Source: Rhodocyclaceae bacterium (GTDB taxonomy: Bacteria > Pseudomonadota > Gammaproteobacteria > Burkholderiales > Rhodocyclaceae). From it: 64,000 nt of DNA. The notes below the pieces were generated by a model. That model had not been told where the DNA came from, ran no database searches, and saw nothing but the letters and a program-made list of their open reading frames with translations. Shown one piece after another: positions 34,450-48,432 of this stretch (its first letter is position 1; every line of letters begins with the position of its first letter). Position numbers and translations under genes: made by a program. Location: positions 124,001 through 188,000 of the forward strand of contig JAVBXY010000008.1 in assembly GCA_030824275.1 (NCBI GenBank), in the 5' to 3' direction.

Positions 34450-35430
34450 ATGCGTACCGATGCTCACCAGTCCGATGTACGGATTCCCATCGCTGACATC
34501 CGCGAGATCTACAGCGTCAATGAGGTGGAACGTGCCATCGACGACACCAATGCGGGCCGCCACGAATCCCTCGCCGCTACCTACGAGAAGATGAAGAAGC
34601 TGGGTGGCGAGCGCTTCCTGATCAAACCTTCGTCCGCCGATGCGCTGGACAGTCTCTACGATGACTGCCCCAATTTCGGCGAGGTCATCGACGACTTGAA
34701 GAAGTACCTGGCCCTCGCCGTTTCCGGTAACGAGCCGGTGCATTTCACGCCCATCCTGCTGCTCGGCGAGGCCGGCATCGGCAAGACCCACTTCGCCCGC
34801 CGGCTGGCCGATGCGCTGGGTACCGGCTACGAGTTCGTGCCCATGAGTTCGCTGACCGCCGGCTGGGTGCTCTCCGGCGCGTCGAGTCAGTGGAGCAACG
34901 CCAAGGCCGGCAAGGTGGCGGCGACGCTGATCAACGGCGAGTACGCCAATCCGCTGATTGTCCTCGACGAGGTGGACAAGGCCGGCGGCGATTCCCGCTA
35001 CGACCCGATGGGCCCGCTCTACGGTCTGCTCGAACGCGACACGGCGAAGAAGTTCAAGGACGAGTTCGTCGAGGTGGACATGGACGCCAGCCACATTCTC
35101 TGGGTGTCCACGGCCAACGACGAGCGCACCCTGCCAGATCCCATCCTCAACCGCATGAACGTTTATACCGTGCCGCGCCCGGATGCCGGCCAGGCTTTCA
35201 GCATCGCTTGCCGCCTGTACCAGGAAATTCTTGCCGATCACGACTGGGGTTTCCCGGAGCAGCCGCCGGCCGACGTGATGGAAATGCTCGCCGGCGTGCC
35301 GCCCCGCGACATGCGCAAGCGCCTGATGGATGCCTTCGGCAACGCCAAGCTGGCGGGCCGCGACGAGCTGACGGTGAAGGATCTGGAGAACGCGCGGGTG
35401 CCGCGCGGCAAGCCGAAGATGGGCTTCTGA
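34450..35430 (+). CDS. Stand-alone Lon-type AAA ATPase
   Basis: A 326-residue protein. Walker A is LLLGEAGIGKTHFA (106-113), Walker B LIVLDEVDKAGGDSRYDP (169-180), then sensor 1 ILWVSTANDERTLPDPILNRM. Order and wording match the AAA domain of Lon protease, but the Lon substrate-binding and Ser-Lys protease domains are absent. An AGGAGG ribosome site precedes the ATG at 34450. Its role may be as an unfoldase or chaperone. It follows the degenerate helicase gene by about 120 bases. Confidence 0.82.
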   Translation: MRTDAHQSDVRIPIADIREIYSVNEVERAIDDTNAGRHESLAATYEKMKKLGGERFLIKPSSADALDSLYDDCPNFGEVIDDLKKYLALAVSGNEPVHFTPILLLGEAGIGKTHFARRLADALGTGYEFVPMSSLTAGWVLSGASSQWSNAKAGKVAATLINGEYANPLIVLDEVDKAGGDSRYDPMGPLYGLLERDTAKKFKDEFVEVDMDASHILWVSTANDERTLPDPILNRMNVYTVPRPDAGQAFSIACRLYQEILADHDWGFPEQPPADVMEMLAGVPPRDMRKRLMDAFGNAKLAGRDELTVKDLENARVPRGKPKMGF

Positions 35431-35436
35431 AACGGC

Positions 35437-36609
35437 TTACAGCGCGTGCAGGCGGTCGCCGCGCTGGAAGCCGAGCAGCGGCGAGGGCATGTCCTTGCCC
35501 AGGGCGATGACCTTGAACAACTCGCCCATTTCGTTGGGCGAGAGCAGCAGGTTCACCGCGCCCTGGGCCCGCATTTGCAACTGCGTGTCCTGCTCCGTCG
35601 CCGTCTCGCCAGCGCCGACTTTTCGCGCCATCAGCAATTCACCGATGCCGCAGTTCATCAGGAAGTTGGCCTGGCTGGTGTAGCCGAGCACGTCGCAGCC
35701 GGCCTCGAAGCCGGCGTCAGCCACGGCCGTGAAATCGATGTGGGAGGTGATGTCGGACAGGCCCGGATACCAGTAGGCATCGTCGTGTACGCGCTGACGA
35801 TAGTGGCAGCGCACCGTGCCGCCGTCGCGCTGCGGGTGATACAGCTCGTGGCGTGGCAGGCCGTAGTCGATCAGCAGCATGGCGCCACGCTCCAGCCGGC
35901 GCGCGAGCTCACTGACCCAGGCGCGGGCGGCGAGGCTGATTTCATTGCGGTAGGGTGGCTGCACGTCCAGGGCCTGCGCGGCGGCGCGCAGGCTATCGCC
36001 AGCCGGGCGATAGGTATCGACCAATCGGTCGCCCTTGATGGTGACGCCGCGCTCCTCGATGCTGCCCTCCGTCCAGCGCAGCCCATGGGTGGGCATAGCG
36101 TCGAGCACTTCATTGCCAATCAGGCAGCCGGAGTAGGTCTCGGGCAGTTCGTCCAGCCATTCGACACGACCGGCGTAGGCGGGTGCATGCTCGGCTAGCG
36201 TCGCGTGCTGGCGGGCACGCAGTTCGCCGGAGAGTTCGAGGATGCAATAGCGTTCGGGCAAGGTACCGAGGGCGTCGAGGGCTGGCAGCAGGTCCGCCGC
36301 CAGCCGGCCGCTGCCGGCGCCGGCTTCCATCACCAGCGGCGCCGAGGCCGTAATGACTTGCGCGATCTGCCGCGCCAGGGCCTGGCCGAAGAGCGGCGTG
36401 AGTTCCGGCGCGGTAAGGAAATCCCCCTCTGCACCAAACTTGCGCGAACCGCCGCTGTAATAGCCCAGTCCCGGTGCGTAGAGCGCCAGTTCCATGTAGC
36501 GGGAGAAGGACATCCAGCCGGTGGCGTCGATCTCAGCGGCGATGATGCGGGTCAATGCCTCGCTGGCGGCGCGTGCGTCCGCGGATGGCTCGGGCAGTTC
36601 AGCTTTCAA
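35437..36609 (-). CDS. MidA family SAM-dependent methyltransferase (DUF185)
   Basis: A 390-residue protein of the MidA/NDUFAF7 family. N-terminal marks are SFSRYMELALYAPGLGYYSGG and FGAEGDFLTAPELTPLFG; the SAM-binding motif is VMEAGAGSGRLAADLL. In mitochondria NDUFAF7 methylates an arginine of a complex I subunit; the bacterial target is not known. The start is TTG, overlapping the paiB-like gene by 11 bases. KVGAGETA in a loop is encoded by a perfect repeat copy. Confidence 0.88.
   Translation of the reverse strand: MKAELPEPSADARAASEALTRIIAAEIDATGWMSFSRYMELALYAPGLGYYSGGSRKFGAEGDFLTAPELTPLFGQALARQIAQVITASAPLVMEAGAGSGRLAADLLPALDALGTLPERYCILELSGELRARQHATLAEHAPAYAGRVEWLDELPETYSGCLIGNEVLDAMPTHGLRWTEGSIEERGVTIKGDRLVDTYRPAGDSLRAAAQALDVQPPYRNEISLAARAWVSELARRLERGAMLLIDYGLPRHELYHPQRDGGTVRCHYRQRVHDDAYWYPGLSDITSHIDFTAVADAGFEAGCDVLGYTSQANFLMNCGIGELLMARKVGAGETATEQDTQLQMRAQGAVNLLLSPNEMGELFKVIALGKDMPSPLLGFQRGDRLHAL
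35599..35623 (-). repeat. Dispersed 25-bp repeat, copy 10 (inside midA-like gene)
   Basis: On the minus strand AAAAGTCGGC-GCTGGCGAG-ACGGCG, identical to copy 2 but translated in the sense KVGAGETA. Confidence 0.95.
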
Positions 36610-37225
36610 GTCCGGACTCCATGGCAGCGGCCACCGCAGTTTCGCCTCGCTCGCGCAGGCCGGCGATTACTCCTTCCTGGTTCGCCGTCGGCTGGTTCTG
36701 CGACAGCTTCCACTTGCCTTGCAGTGCCGTGACCGTGATTTCGATGCCGACGATGGCGGTGAGCATTTTCTCGATGTAGTCAGCGGGTGCATCGGCGATC
36801 TGCCAGGGCTGGGCAAAGCCGGCTTCGTGTTCGCCGACCAGCGACTCCAGTTGCGCGCGCAGCCAGCTCGCGTCGTCGATGACGCGCAAGCGGCCGGTGG
36901 CCTGCACGGCGATGTAGTTCCAGGTCGGCACCGCCTTGCCGTGTTCGTGTTTGGTCGGATACCAGGAGGGCGTGACGTAGGCTTGTGGGCCGTGAAACAC
37001 GGCGAGCACTGGCATCTCGGCAGGATGCTCGCGCCACAGCGGATTGGCGCGGGCGACGTGGCCGACGAGGCGCGTTGTCGTGTCGCTCGTGTCCAGATGC
37101 AGCGGAATGAAGTTGGCCTCGGGACCGGCCTGGCCCTGCGTCATCAGCGTCGCCAGCGGAAACTCGCGGATCAACTCGTGCAAAGCCGCCGCATCGTTCT
37201 CGGCGAAGTGGGCCGGCAGGTACAT
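36599..37225 (-). CDS. PaiB-like FMN-binding protein
   Basis: A 208-residue split-barrel flavoprotein. It starts MYLPAHFAENDAAALHELIREFPLATLMT and holds VARANPLWRE and YVTPSWYPTKHEHGKAVPTWNY, the core signature of the PaiB family (FMN_bind_2). PaiB of Bacillus was described as a negative transcriptional regulator; biochemical function is not settled. The ATG at 37225 is two bases after the methyltransferase gene, so three genes 35437-37848 form an operon. Confidence 0.9.
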   Translation of the reverse strand: MYLPAHFAENDAAALHELIREFPLATLMTQGQAGPEANFIPLHLDTSDTTTRLVGHVARANPLWREHPAEMPVLAVFHGPQAYVTPSWYPTKHEHGKAVPTWNYIAVQATGRLRVIDDASWLRAQLESLVGEHEAGFAQPWQIADAPADYIEKMLTAIVGIEITVTALQGKWKLSQNQPTANQEGVIAGLRERGETAVAAAMESGLES

Positions 37226-37227
37226 GT

Positions 37228-37848
37228 TCAGTTGCCCTGCTTGCGGCAGTAGCACCAGACGAACTGCTGCACCGCGCCGCCGGGCGTCTGGTGCGCTTCC
37301 TTCTCGTGGCCAAGGAGTTCAAAGGGCGTGCCGAATTCGGCATGCAGATCGTTGGCGCGGTAACGCATCACCGGCAGGCCGCTGCATTGTTTCGGCCCGT
37401 CTTCGGCGAAGGTGGCGACGATGACCATGCCGCCGGGCTTCACCGCATGCAGCACGGCGCGCACATAGGCGGCGCGGTCGGCGGCGTTGGTGAGGAAGTG
37501 GAATACGGCGCGGTCGTGCCAGACATCGAAGCTGTGCCGGGGCAGGTCGACGCGGGTGATGTCGCCTTCGATCCAGTCCACTTGTTCCGCCTGCCCACCG
37601 AGGCGTTGGCGCGCGGTGGCGAGTGCAGCGGCGGATAGGTCGAGCACCGTGGGACGCGGATAACCGGCGGCGAGCAGATCGTCCACCAGGATCGAGGCGC
37701 CACCACCGACGTCGATGACGTGGGCGCGGGTGCCTGCGTCATTGCTGCCTATCAGCCGCAGCGAGGATGCCGCGTGGGGCTGAAACCAGCTCACCGCGTC
37801 GCTGGCGCGAGTGCTGTAAACATTCTCCCAATGGTGCTTCGATGTCAT
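37228..37848 (-). CDS. Class I SAM-dependent methyltransferase
   Basis: A 206-residue methyltransferase with the motif I sequence VIDVGGGASILVDDLL, motif II VDWIEGDITRVDLP and motif post-II FDVWHDRAVFHFL. The start HHWENVYSTRASDAVSWFQ resembles thiopurine or tellurite-type methyltransferases. The substrate is unknown. It lies 12 bases after yheS. Confidence 0.85.
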   Translation of the reverse strand: MTSKHHWENVYSTRASDAVSWFQPHAASSLRLIGSNDAGTRAHVIDVGGGASILVDDLLAAGYPRPTVLDLSAAALATARQRLGGQAEQVDWIEGDITRVDLPRHSFDVWHDRAVFHFLTNAADRAAYVRAVLHAVKPGGMVIVATFAEDGPKQCSGLPVMRYRANDLHAEFGTPFELLGHEKEAHQTPGGAVQQFVWCYCRKQGN

Positions 37849-37860
37849 GGCGAAACCTCC

Positions 37861-39768
<1,908 letters not shown>

Positions 39769-39775
39769 GATGTCG

Positions 39776-40332
39776 TCACAGTAATTTGATGGGCGAGGCC
39801 AGCTCGGCGCGGCAGCCCTGACGGCCGGCATAGCAGGCGACCACGCGTGCCATGTCGGCCTCGATGTCGCCGCTGAGATCGAAACTGTCGATGAGACCGA
39901 TTTCGCGGCGCGGGTAGTCCACCACGGCCATGATCAGCGGCACCGAGGCCGCATGGGCGATGCGATAGAAGCCAGACTTCCAGCCCTCCGCCAGACCCCG
40001 CGTGCCTTCCGGCGCGATCAGCAGATGGAAGCGTTCGCTGCCGCGAATCGCGCCGGCGATGCGCTCGACGAAGCCGGTGCTCTCGCGCCGATTCACCGGG
40101 ATGCCGCCGAGCCAGCGCATCATCGGCCCGAGGGGCCAGCGGAACAGGCTGTCCTTGCCCACCCAGCGACCGTCGAGGGAGAGGGCAGCGAGGCCGAGCA
40201 GGGCGTAGGGAAAGTCCCAGTTGGAGGTATGCGGATAGGCGACCACCACCGCCCGCGCCGGCTTCTGCGGCAGCTCCAGCAGCGTCCAGCCCTTGAGTCG
40301 AAGGATGTGGCGAGCAGCGCGGGAGAGCAGAC

Positions 40333-40336
<4 letters not shown>
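39776..40336 (-). CDS. Lysophospholipid acyltransferase (PlsC-like)
   Basis: A 186-residue acyltransferase. The catalytic motif is [12 protein letters not shown], a HX4D box, and [21 protein letters not shown] is the substrate-binding block. A likely reaction is acyl-CoA or acyl-ACP dependent acylation of a 1-acyl-glycerol phosphate or an ornithine lipid precursor. The GTG start overlaps the ybiT stop (GTGA). It lies between two ABC-F genes. Confidence 0.85.
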
Positions 40337-41964
<1,628 letters not shown>

Positions 41965-42048
41965 GGCGCGAAACCTGGAGGCGCTGGAGAACCCGGCATT
42001 TTACCCGCTGGCCGGTAGAATCCGGGGCTTTCCTCAAGCGTGCGCATC

Positions 42049-42888
42049 ATGTCCGACCGCCTTGCCGTCCTACCGCAGTATTTGCTGCCCAAGCGGGCTC
42101 TGACGCAACTCGCGGGCGCGCTGGCCGGTGCCAGGGCCGGTGCCTTGACCACCGGCGTGATCCGCTGGTTTGTCGGCCGCTACGGTGTGAATATGAGCGA
42201 AGCTGCCGAGCCGGACATCGCCGCCTACCCGAGCTTCAACGAATTCTTCACCCGTGCCCTGAAGCCCGGCGCCCGGCCCCTGGTCGACGCGTCGCTGATC
42301 TGCCCGGTGGACGGCGCCATCAGCCAGTTCGGCGCCATTGCCGGCGATCAGATTTTCCAGGCCAAGGGCCACGCCTATTCGACGACCGCGCTGGTGGGCG
42401 GCGATGCAGCGCTGGCGACGCGCTTCGAGAACGGCCACTTCGCCACGCTGTATCTGAGTCCCCGCGATTACCACCGCATCCACATGCCCCGCGCCGGGCG
42501 TCTGGCACGAATGATCCACGTCCCCGGCGACCTGTTCTCGGTGAACCCGACCACGGCGCGCGGCGTGCCGGGCCTGTTCGCCCGCAACGAGCGCGTGGTC
42601 TGCGTGTTCGAGTCCGACGCTGGTCCCTTCGTGCTGGTGCTGGTGGGCGCCACCATCGTCGGCAGCATGGCCACTGTGTGGCACGGCGTGGTCAACCCGC
42701 CGCGGCCGGGCATGGTGCGCGAGTGGCGTTACGAGGACAAGCCCATCGAACTGGCGCCGGGTGCCGAGATGGGGCGCTTTCTGCTCGGCTCGACGGTGGT
42801 GTTGCTTTTCCCGGAAGGGCCGCTGGCTTTCAATCCGGCCTGGGCACCCGGCGGTGCGATCCGCATGGGCGAGGCGATGGCGGATTGA
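42049..42888 (+). CDS. psd: Phosphatidylserine decarboxylase (pro-enzyme)
   Basis: A 279-residue pro-enzyme making phosphatidylethanolamine at the inner membrane. PVDGAIS near residue 87 and YHRIHMP near 141 hold catalytic Asp and His residues. The autocleavage motif LGST lies at 246-249, where S248 becomes the pyruvoyl group of the small subunit. The length fits the longer gammaproteobacterial form. It is divergent from ybiT. Confidence 0.94.
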   Translation: MSDRLAVLPQYLLPKRALTQLAGALAGARAGALTTGVIRWFVGRYGVNMSEAAEPDIAAYPSFNEFFTRALKPGARPLVDASLICPVDGAISQFGAIAGDQIFQAKGHAYSTTALVGGDAALATRFENGHFATLYLSPRDYHRIHMPRAGRLARMIHVPGDLFSVNPTTARGVPGLFARNERVVCVFESDAGPFVLVLVGATIVGSMATVWHGVVNPPRPGMVREWRYEDKPIELAPGAEMGRFLLGSTVVLLFPEGPLAFNPAWAPGGAIRMGEAMAD

Positions 42889-42901
42889 CCAAGCCCTTCG
42901 T

Positions 42902-43324
42902 CTATTCACCGATCCGTTGCACCGCCTGAGCCGGCGTGACGATGGCGATGCCCTGATAGCTGCCGCCGAGCGTGAGCAGATGCTTGTCACCGGAGACGAT
43001 CAGATCGGCCTGGGTGGCGAGCGCGCAGGCAAGCACATGATCGTCGTCGGCATCGTTGGCGACGACGCGTGGCACGTTCATCGGTGCAACGATCACGGCC
43101 AGACGCCGAATCTCGCCGATGATTCCGAATGGAGTCAAACCTGCTGTCATCAGTCGCTGGGCGAACTTCTCGCGCGACAGCACATCCAGCAACTCTGCCA
43201 TCAGCACCGGACTGCTGCATAAGGTGAAGACTTGGGCTCTGGCGCCGTCGAGCAGCCGCCGAGGTGGGCCTAGGGGAGAGAGGATCGCTGAAATCAGCGT
43301 ATTGGTATCGAGAACGATCCGCAC
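42902..43324 (-). CDS. PIN-domain toxin of a type II toxin-antitoxin system
   Basis: A 140-residue PIN protein of the COG1569 type. It starts MRIVLDTNTLISAIL with the first active Asp, and the C-terminal half has NDADDDHVLACALATQADLIVSGDKHLL with the remaining acidic residues. It probably cleaves RNA. The start is GTG, two bases after the antitoxin stop. Confidence 0.87.
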   Translation of the reverse strand: MRIVLDTNTLISAILSPLGPPRRLLDGARAQVFTLCSSPVLMAELLDVLSREKFAQRLMTAGLTPFGIIGEIRRLAVIVAPMNVPRVVANDADDDHVLACALATQADLIVSGDKHLLTLGGSYQGIAIVTPAQAVQRIGE

Positions 43325-43326
43325 GA

Positions 43327-43560
43327 TTACGCGCGCGGCGTGGCGCGCTGCGCGCGCGCGGCCTGAATCTCGGCCGCGATTTCGTCATCGGAGAAGGTTG
43401 GCAGACTCAATGAATCGAGTTTGGTCAGCGATTCGCCGAGGCGCATGCCTGCGGCGGCACGATCCTCGCGCGTGCGCAGGAAGTCCACAAAGTCCTCCAC
43501 TTCCGCCAGTCGCTGCGGCGGCAGCTGTTGAATCTTTTCGATCAATGCCTGAGCGCTCAT
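43327..43560 (-). CDS. DUF2281-like antitoxin
   Basis: A 77-residue protein. The N-terminal MSAQALIEKIQQLPPQRLAEVEDFVDFL is the DUF2281 pattern seen in antitoxins; the C-terminal tail is likely the toxin-binding part. It is first in the pair with the PIN toxin two bases downstream. No clear operator palindrome was found upstream. Confidence 0.8.
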   Translation of the reverse strand: MSAQALIEKIQQLPPQRLAEVEDFVDFLRTREDRAAAGMRLGESLTKLDSLSLPTFSDDEIAAEIQAARAQRATPRA

Positions 43561-43661
43561 CGTTCATGCTCCTTGTGATGGGGGTCAGCAAGCTGATTCT
43601 TGAGGATCATAACGTAAAGGGTTGATCGCTGGCACTCCGAGGCCTATGCCCGACTGGCGCG

Positions 43662-43686
43662 AAAAGTCGGCACCGGCGACACGGCG
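43662..43686 (+). repeat. Dispersed 25-bp repeat, copy 12 (intergenic)
   Basis: AAAAGTCGGC-ACCGGCGAC-ACGGCG, both blocks perfect. It is in the gap between the antitoxin start and the LysR gene end. Confidence 0.93.
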
Positions 43687-43717
43687 AAAGCCACAATGAT
43701 TTTTGCCCAAACGGCAT

Positions 43718-44632
43718 TTACTTCGCTACTGCCGTGCGCCATGGCGCGGCAGCGAATTCCTCGACCAGAAAATCCACCATGGCGCGCACCTTGGGCGACA
43801 GGTGGCGGCCGGCCGGATAGGTGGCGAACAGGGCCACCGGCTCCGCGTGGTGCCAGTCGGCGAGGATCGGCACCAGTTCGCCCTTGCGCAGGGCTTCGCC
43901 GACGATGATGTCGGTCAGGCGGGTGATGCCGACGCCGGCCAGGGCCAGTTGCAGCACGGTTTCGGCATTGTTGGCGACCACGTTGCCGCTGATGTTCACC
44001 ACCCGGATGCCTTCTTCGGTGTCGAAGGGCCAGCGTCGCAGGGCCGGCAGGCTGGTGATCCACAGGCAGTTGTGTTGTTGCAGGTCGTCCGGGGTGCGCG
44101 GCGTGCCGTGACGGTCGAGGTAGGCCGGCGCGGCGCAGATCACCCGTTCCAGATTGCAGATGCGGCGCGCCACCAGCGAGGGCTCGTTGATCGGGCCGAT
44201 GCGAATGGCGAGGTCGATGCCTTCTTCCAGTGCGGCCGGGGCCTGGTCGGCGATGGTCACGTCGAGCTCGACGCCAGGATGGCGGGCGAGGAAGCGCGGG
44301 ATCGCCGGCACCAGTTGGTGCATGCCGAAGGCCGAGCCGCAATGCAGGCGCAGGCGGCCGCGCGGCGTGTCGCCGGCCTGCATCACCTCGCTCTCGGCCT
44401 CGTCCATGGCGGCCAGGATGTTGCGCGCGCGCTGGTAGAAAGCTTCGCCTTCCGCCGTCAATTGCAGGCGGCGCGTGGTCCGGTGCAACAGCCGGCCCTT
44501 GAGCCGGTCTTCCAGGCGGGTGACGAGTTTGGAGACGGCCGAGGGTGTCAGGCCCAGTTCCCGGGCGGCACCCGAGAAGCCGCCGGTCTCGACGGCGCGG
44601 ACGAAAGCCATCATTTCACCGGCGCGATCCAT
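43718..44632 (-). CDS. LysR-family transcriptional regulator
   Basis: A 304-residue LTTR. The DNA-binding part reads MMAFVRAVETGGFSGAARELGLTPSAVSKLVTRLEDRL, and the effector domain starts near LRLHCGSAFGMHQLVPAIPRFLARHPGVEL. It is of the type related to DmlR/AaeR. It is divergent from a small gene at 44753, so it may control that gene; the gap between them is A+T rich. Confidence 0.92.
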   Translation of the reverse strand: MDRAGEMMAFVRAVETGGFSGAARELGLTPSAVSKLVTRLEDRLKGRLLHRTTRRLQLTAEGEAFYQRARNILAAMDEAESEVMQAGDTPRGRLRLHCGSAFGMHQLVPAIPRFLARHPGVELDVTIADQAPAALEEGIDLAIRIGPINEPSLVARRICNLERVICAAPAYLDRHGTPRTPDDLQQHNCLWITSLPALRRWPFDTEEGIRVVNISGNVVANNAETVLQLALAGVGITRLTDIIVGEALRKGELVPILADWHHAEPVALFATYPAGRHLSPKVRAMVDFLVEEFAAAPWRTAVAK

Positions 44633-44752
44633 GTTCTATCTGTGAATTTTGTTCATCAATGATTTTCCAAGTATCCATATTGTGCTTTGGATTGCAAGGA
44701 ATTACATTGAAGTCATGCGGTGTTGCACCGCAACAAACGAGAGATGAACATC

Positions 44753-44956
44753 ATGGACTCCATCGATTTCAATGCGATCAAGAAGCAGGCGATGCAAATG
44801 CGCGCGGCGGAGATGAGCCGCCTCGAAGGCATTGCCGCCGAACGCCTGTGGCTGGTGGGCCGATTGATGGCCGGCAGCGTGAAGAGCGGCTTGCTCGGTC
44901 TGTCCCAGGCCCTGCGGCCCCTGTTCTCCTGGAACCCGCGTCCGCTGAATCACTGA
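44753..44956 (+). CDS. Small hypothetical protein, 67 residues
   Basis: A small protein starting MDSIDFNAIKKQAMQMRAAEM with an amphipathic N-terminal helix and a more hydrophobic middle (LVGRLMAGSVKSGLLGL). No family recognised. ATG at 44744 is also possible. The A+T-rich region upstream (44633-44752) is unusual for this window and is shared with the divergent LysR gene. Confidence 0.55.
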   Translation: MDSIDFNAIKKQAMQMRAAEMSRLEGIAAERLWLVGRLMAGSVKSGLLGLSQALRPLFSWNPRPLNH

Positions 44957-45014
44957 TGTGACGGCTCTGGCGCCGTTGCGCCAGGGCCGACATTTTTGAA
45001 TGCGGAATGCGCGC

Positions 45015-47608
<2,594 letters not shown>

Positions 47609-47622
47609 GCCGAAAAGACTAC

Positions 47623-47655
47623 TATGCAACGAGTTGCAATGCAACTCGTTGCATA
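47623..47655. promoter_or_regulatory. 33-bp palindromic operator of padR-fadH
   Basis: Two 16-bp arms (TATGCAACGAGTTGCA and its exact complement) flank one central base. Each arm contains a smaller dyad, TGCAAC-N2-GTTGCA, so the site could hold two regulator dimers side by side. It lies between the stop of the gene at 47669 and the padR start. Confidence 0.8.
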
Positions 47656-47668
47656 GATCGTTGGCGAA

Positions 47669-47899
47669 TTACTTGGCGGGGACGGAAGTCGGCGCTGGTG
47701 GCACGGCGGCCTTGGCCGGTTCCGCCGGCTTTTCCGAGGGTGGCAGGTGGCGGGTCTTGATCGCCGGTGCTTCTTTTGGCGCGTGCTGGCGCGACAGGAA
47801 GCTGAAGGCCATGCCGGCGAGAGCCGTGCCGACGATGAGGGCGACGATCAGCAGCAGCTTGCCGCCGCCGGGTTCGTATTGGGGCTGTTCGGTAGTCAT
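47669..47899 (-). CDS. Small single-pass membrane protein, Pro/Lys-rich tail
   Basis: A 76-residue protein. One membrane helix (LLLIVALIVGTALAGMAFSFL, about residues 15-35) is followed by a Pro, Lys and Ala-rich tail. No family recognised. The last residues before the stop, AVPPAPTSVPAK, are encoded by a copy of the dispersed repeat. Confidence 0.6.
   Translation of the reverse strand: MTTEQPQYEPGGGKLLLIVALIVGTALAGMAFSFLSRQHAPKEAPAIKTRHLPPSEKPAEPAKAAVPPAPTSVPAK
47684..47708 (+). repeat. Dispersed 25-bp repeat, copy 14
   Basis: GGAAGTCGGC-GCTGGTGGC-ACGGCG; two mismatches at the first two bases. It encodes AVPPAPTS on the minus strand. Confidence 0.9.
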
Positions 47900-47924
47900 G
47901 GGGCAATTCTAGCTTCAAAAACAA

Positions 47925-47953
47925 AACGCCGGCCCTGGTTCGGGACCGGCGTT
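47925..47953 (-). terminator. Terminator after psiF-like gene
   Basis: AACGCCGG pairs with CCGGCGTT, with an inner CCC/GGG and one bulged base. On the minus strand TTTTG and TTTTTG follow. It lies 20 bases past the psiF-like stop. Confidence 0.75.
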
Positions 47954-47973
47954 CGGTAATTGCGGCGCAGCGC

Positions 47974-48369
47974 TTACTTGCTCAGGCATTCCTTCATGAA
48001 GGCCTTGTGCTCGGCGCCCTTCTTGCCCTTGGCGTCCATGCTGCACTTCTTCATCTTGTTTTTCTGATCCATCTTGCCGCCAGCGGGACCGGCGTTCTCG
48101 CGTTTGCATTTCGCCATGACGGCAGCCTTGGCGGCACCGTGCAGTTCCTTGCCATCCTTGCTCATCGGCTTGTCACAGTTGGCCGGGCCGGGGCCGGGCT
48201 TGACGGCGTCGGGCTTCGCAGCGGGCTTTGCCGGCTCGGCGGGTTTGGCGGGAGTAGCCGGAGTGGCGGCGGTAGCGGGCTTGGCGGCATCGGCCTTGGC
48301 CGGAGCTTGGGCCAGGGCAACGCTGGAAGCAAACAGGGTGCTCAGGGCAATGGCGATCAGTTTGTTCAT
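47974..48369 (-). CDS. PsiF-repeat periplasmic protein
   Basis: A 131-residue exported protein. A signal peptide ends at about SVALAQA; an Ala, Lys and Pro-rich stretch follows, then the PsiF pattern KNKMKKCSMDAKGKKGAEHKAFMKECLSK with paired Cys. PsiF was named as phosphate-starvation induced in E. coli; its function is unknown. It is a one-gene unit with its own terminator. Confidence 0.82.
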   Translation of the reverse strand: MNKLIAIALSTLFASSVALAQAPAKADAAKPATAATPATPAKPAEPAKPAAKPDAVKPGPGPANCDKPMSKDGKELHGAAKAAVMAKCKRENAGPAGGKMDQKNKMKKCSMDAKGKKGAEHKAFMKECLSK

Positions 48370-48432
48370 TCGGTTCTCCTCGGTGGTGTGGTGCGGCAGT
48401 TGCCGTAGGCAATCAACGCCGGTGAGCCGGCA

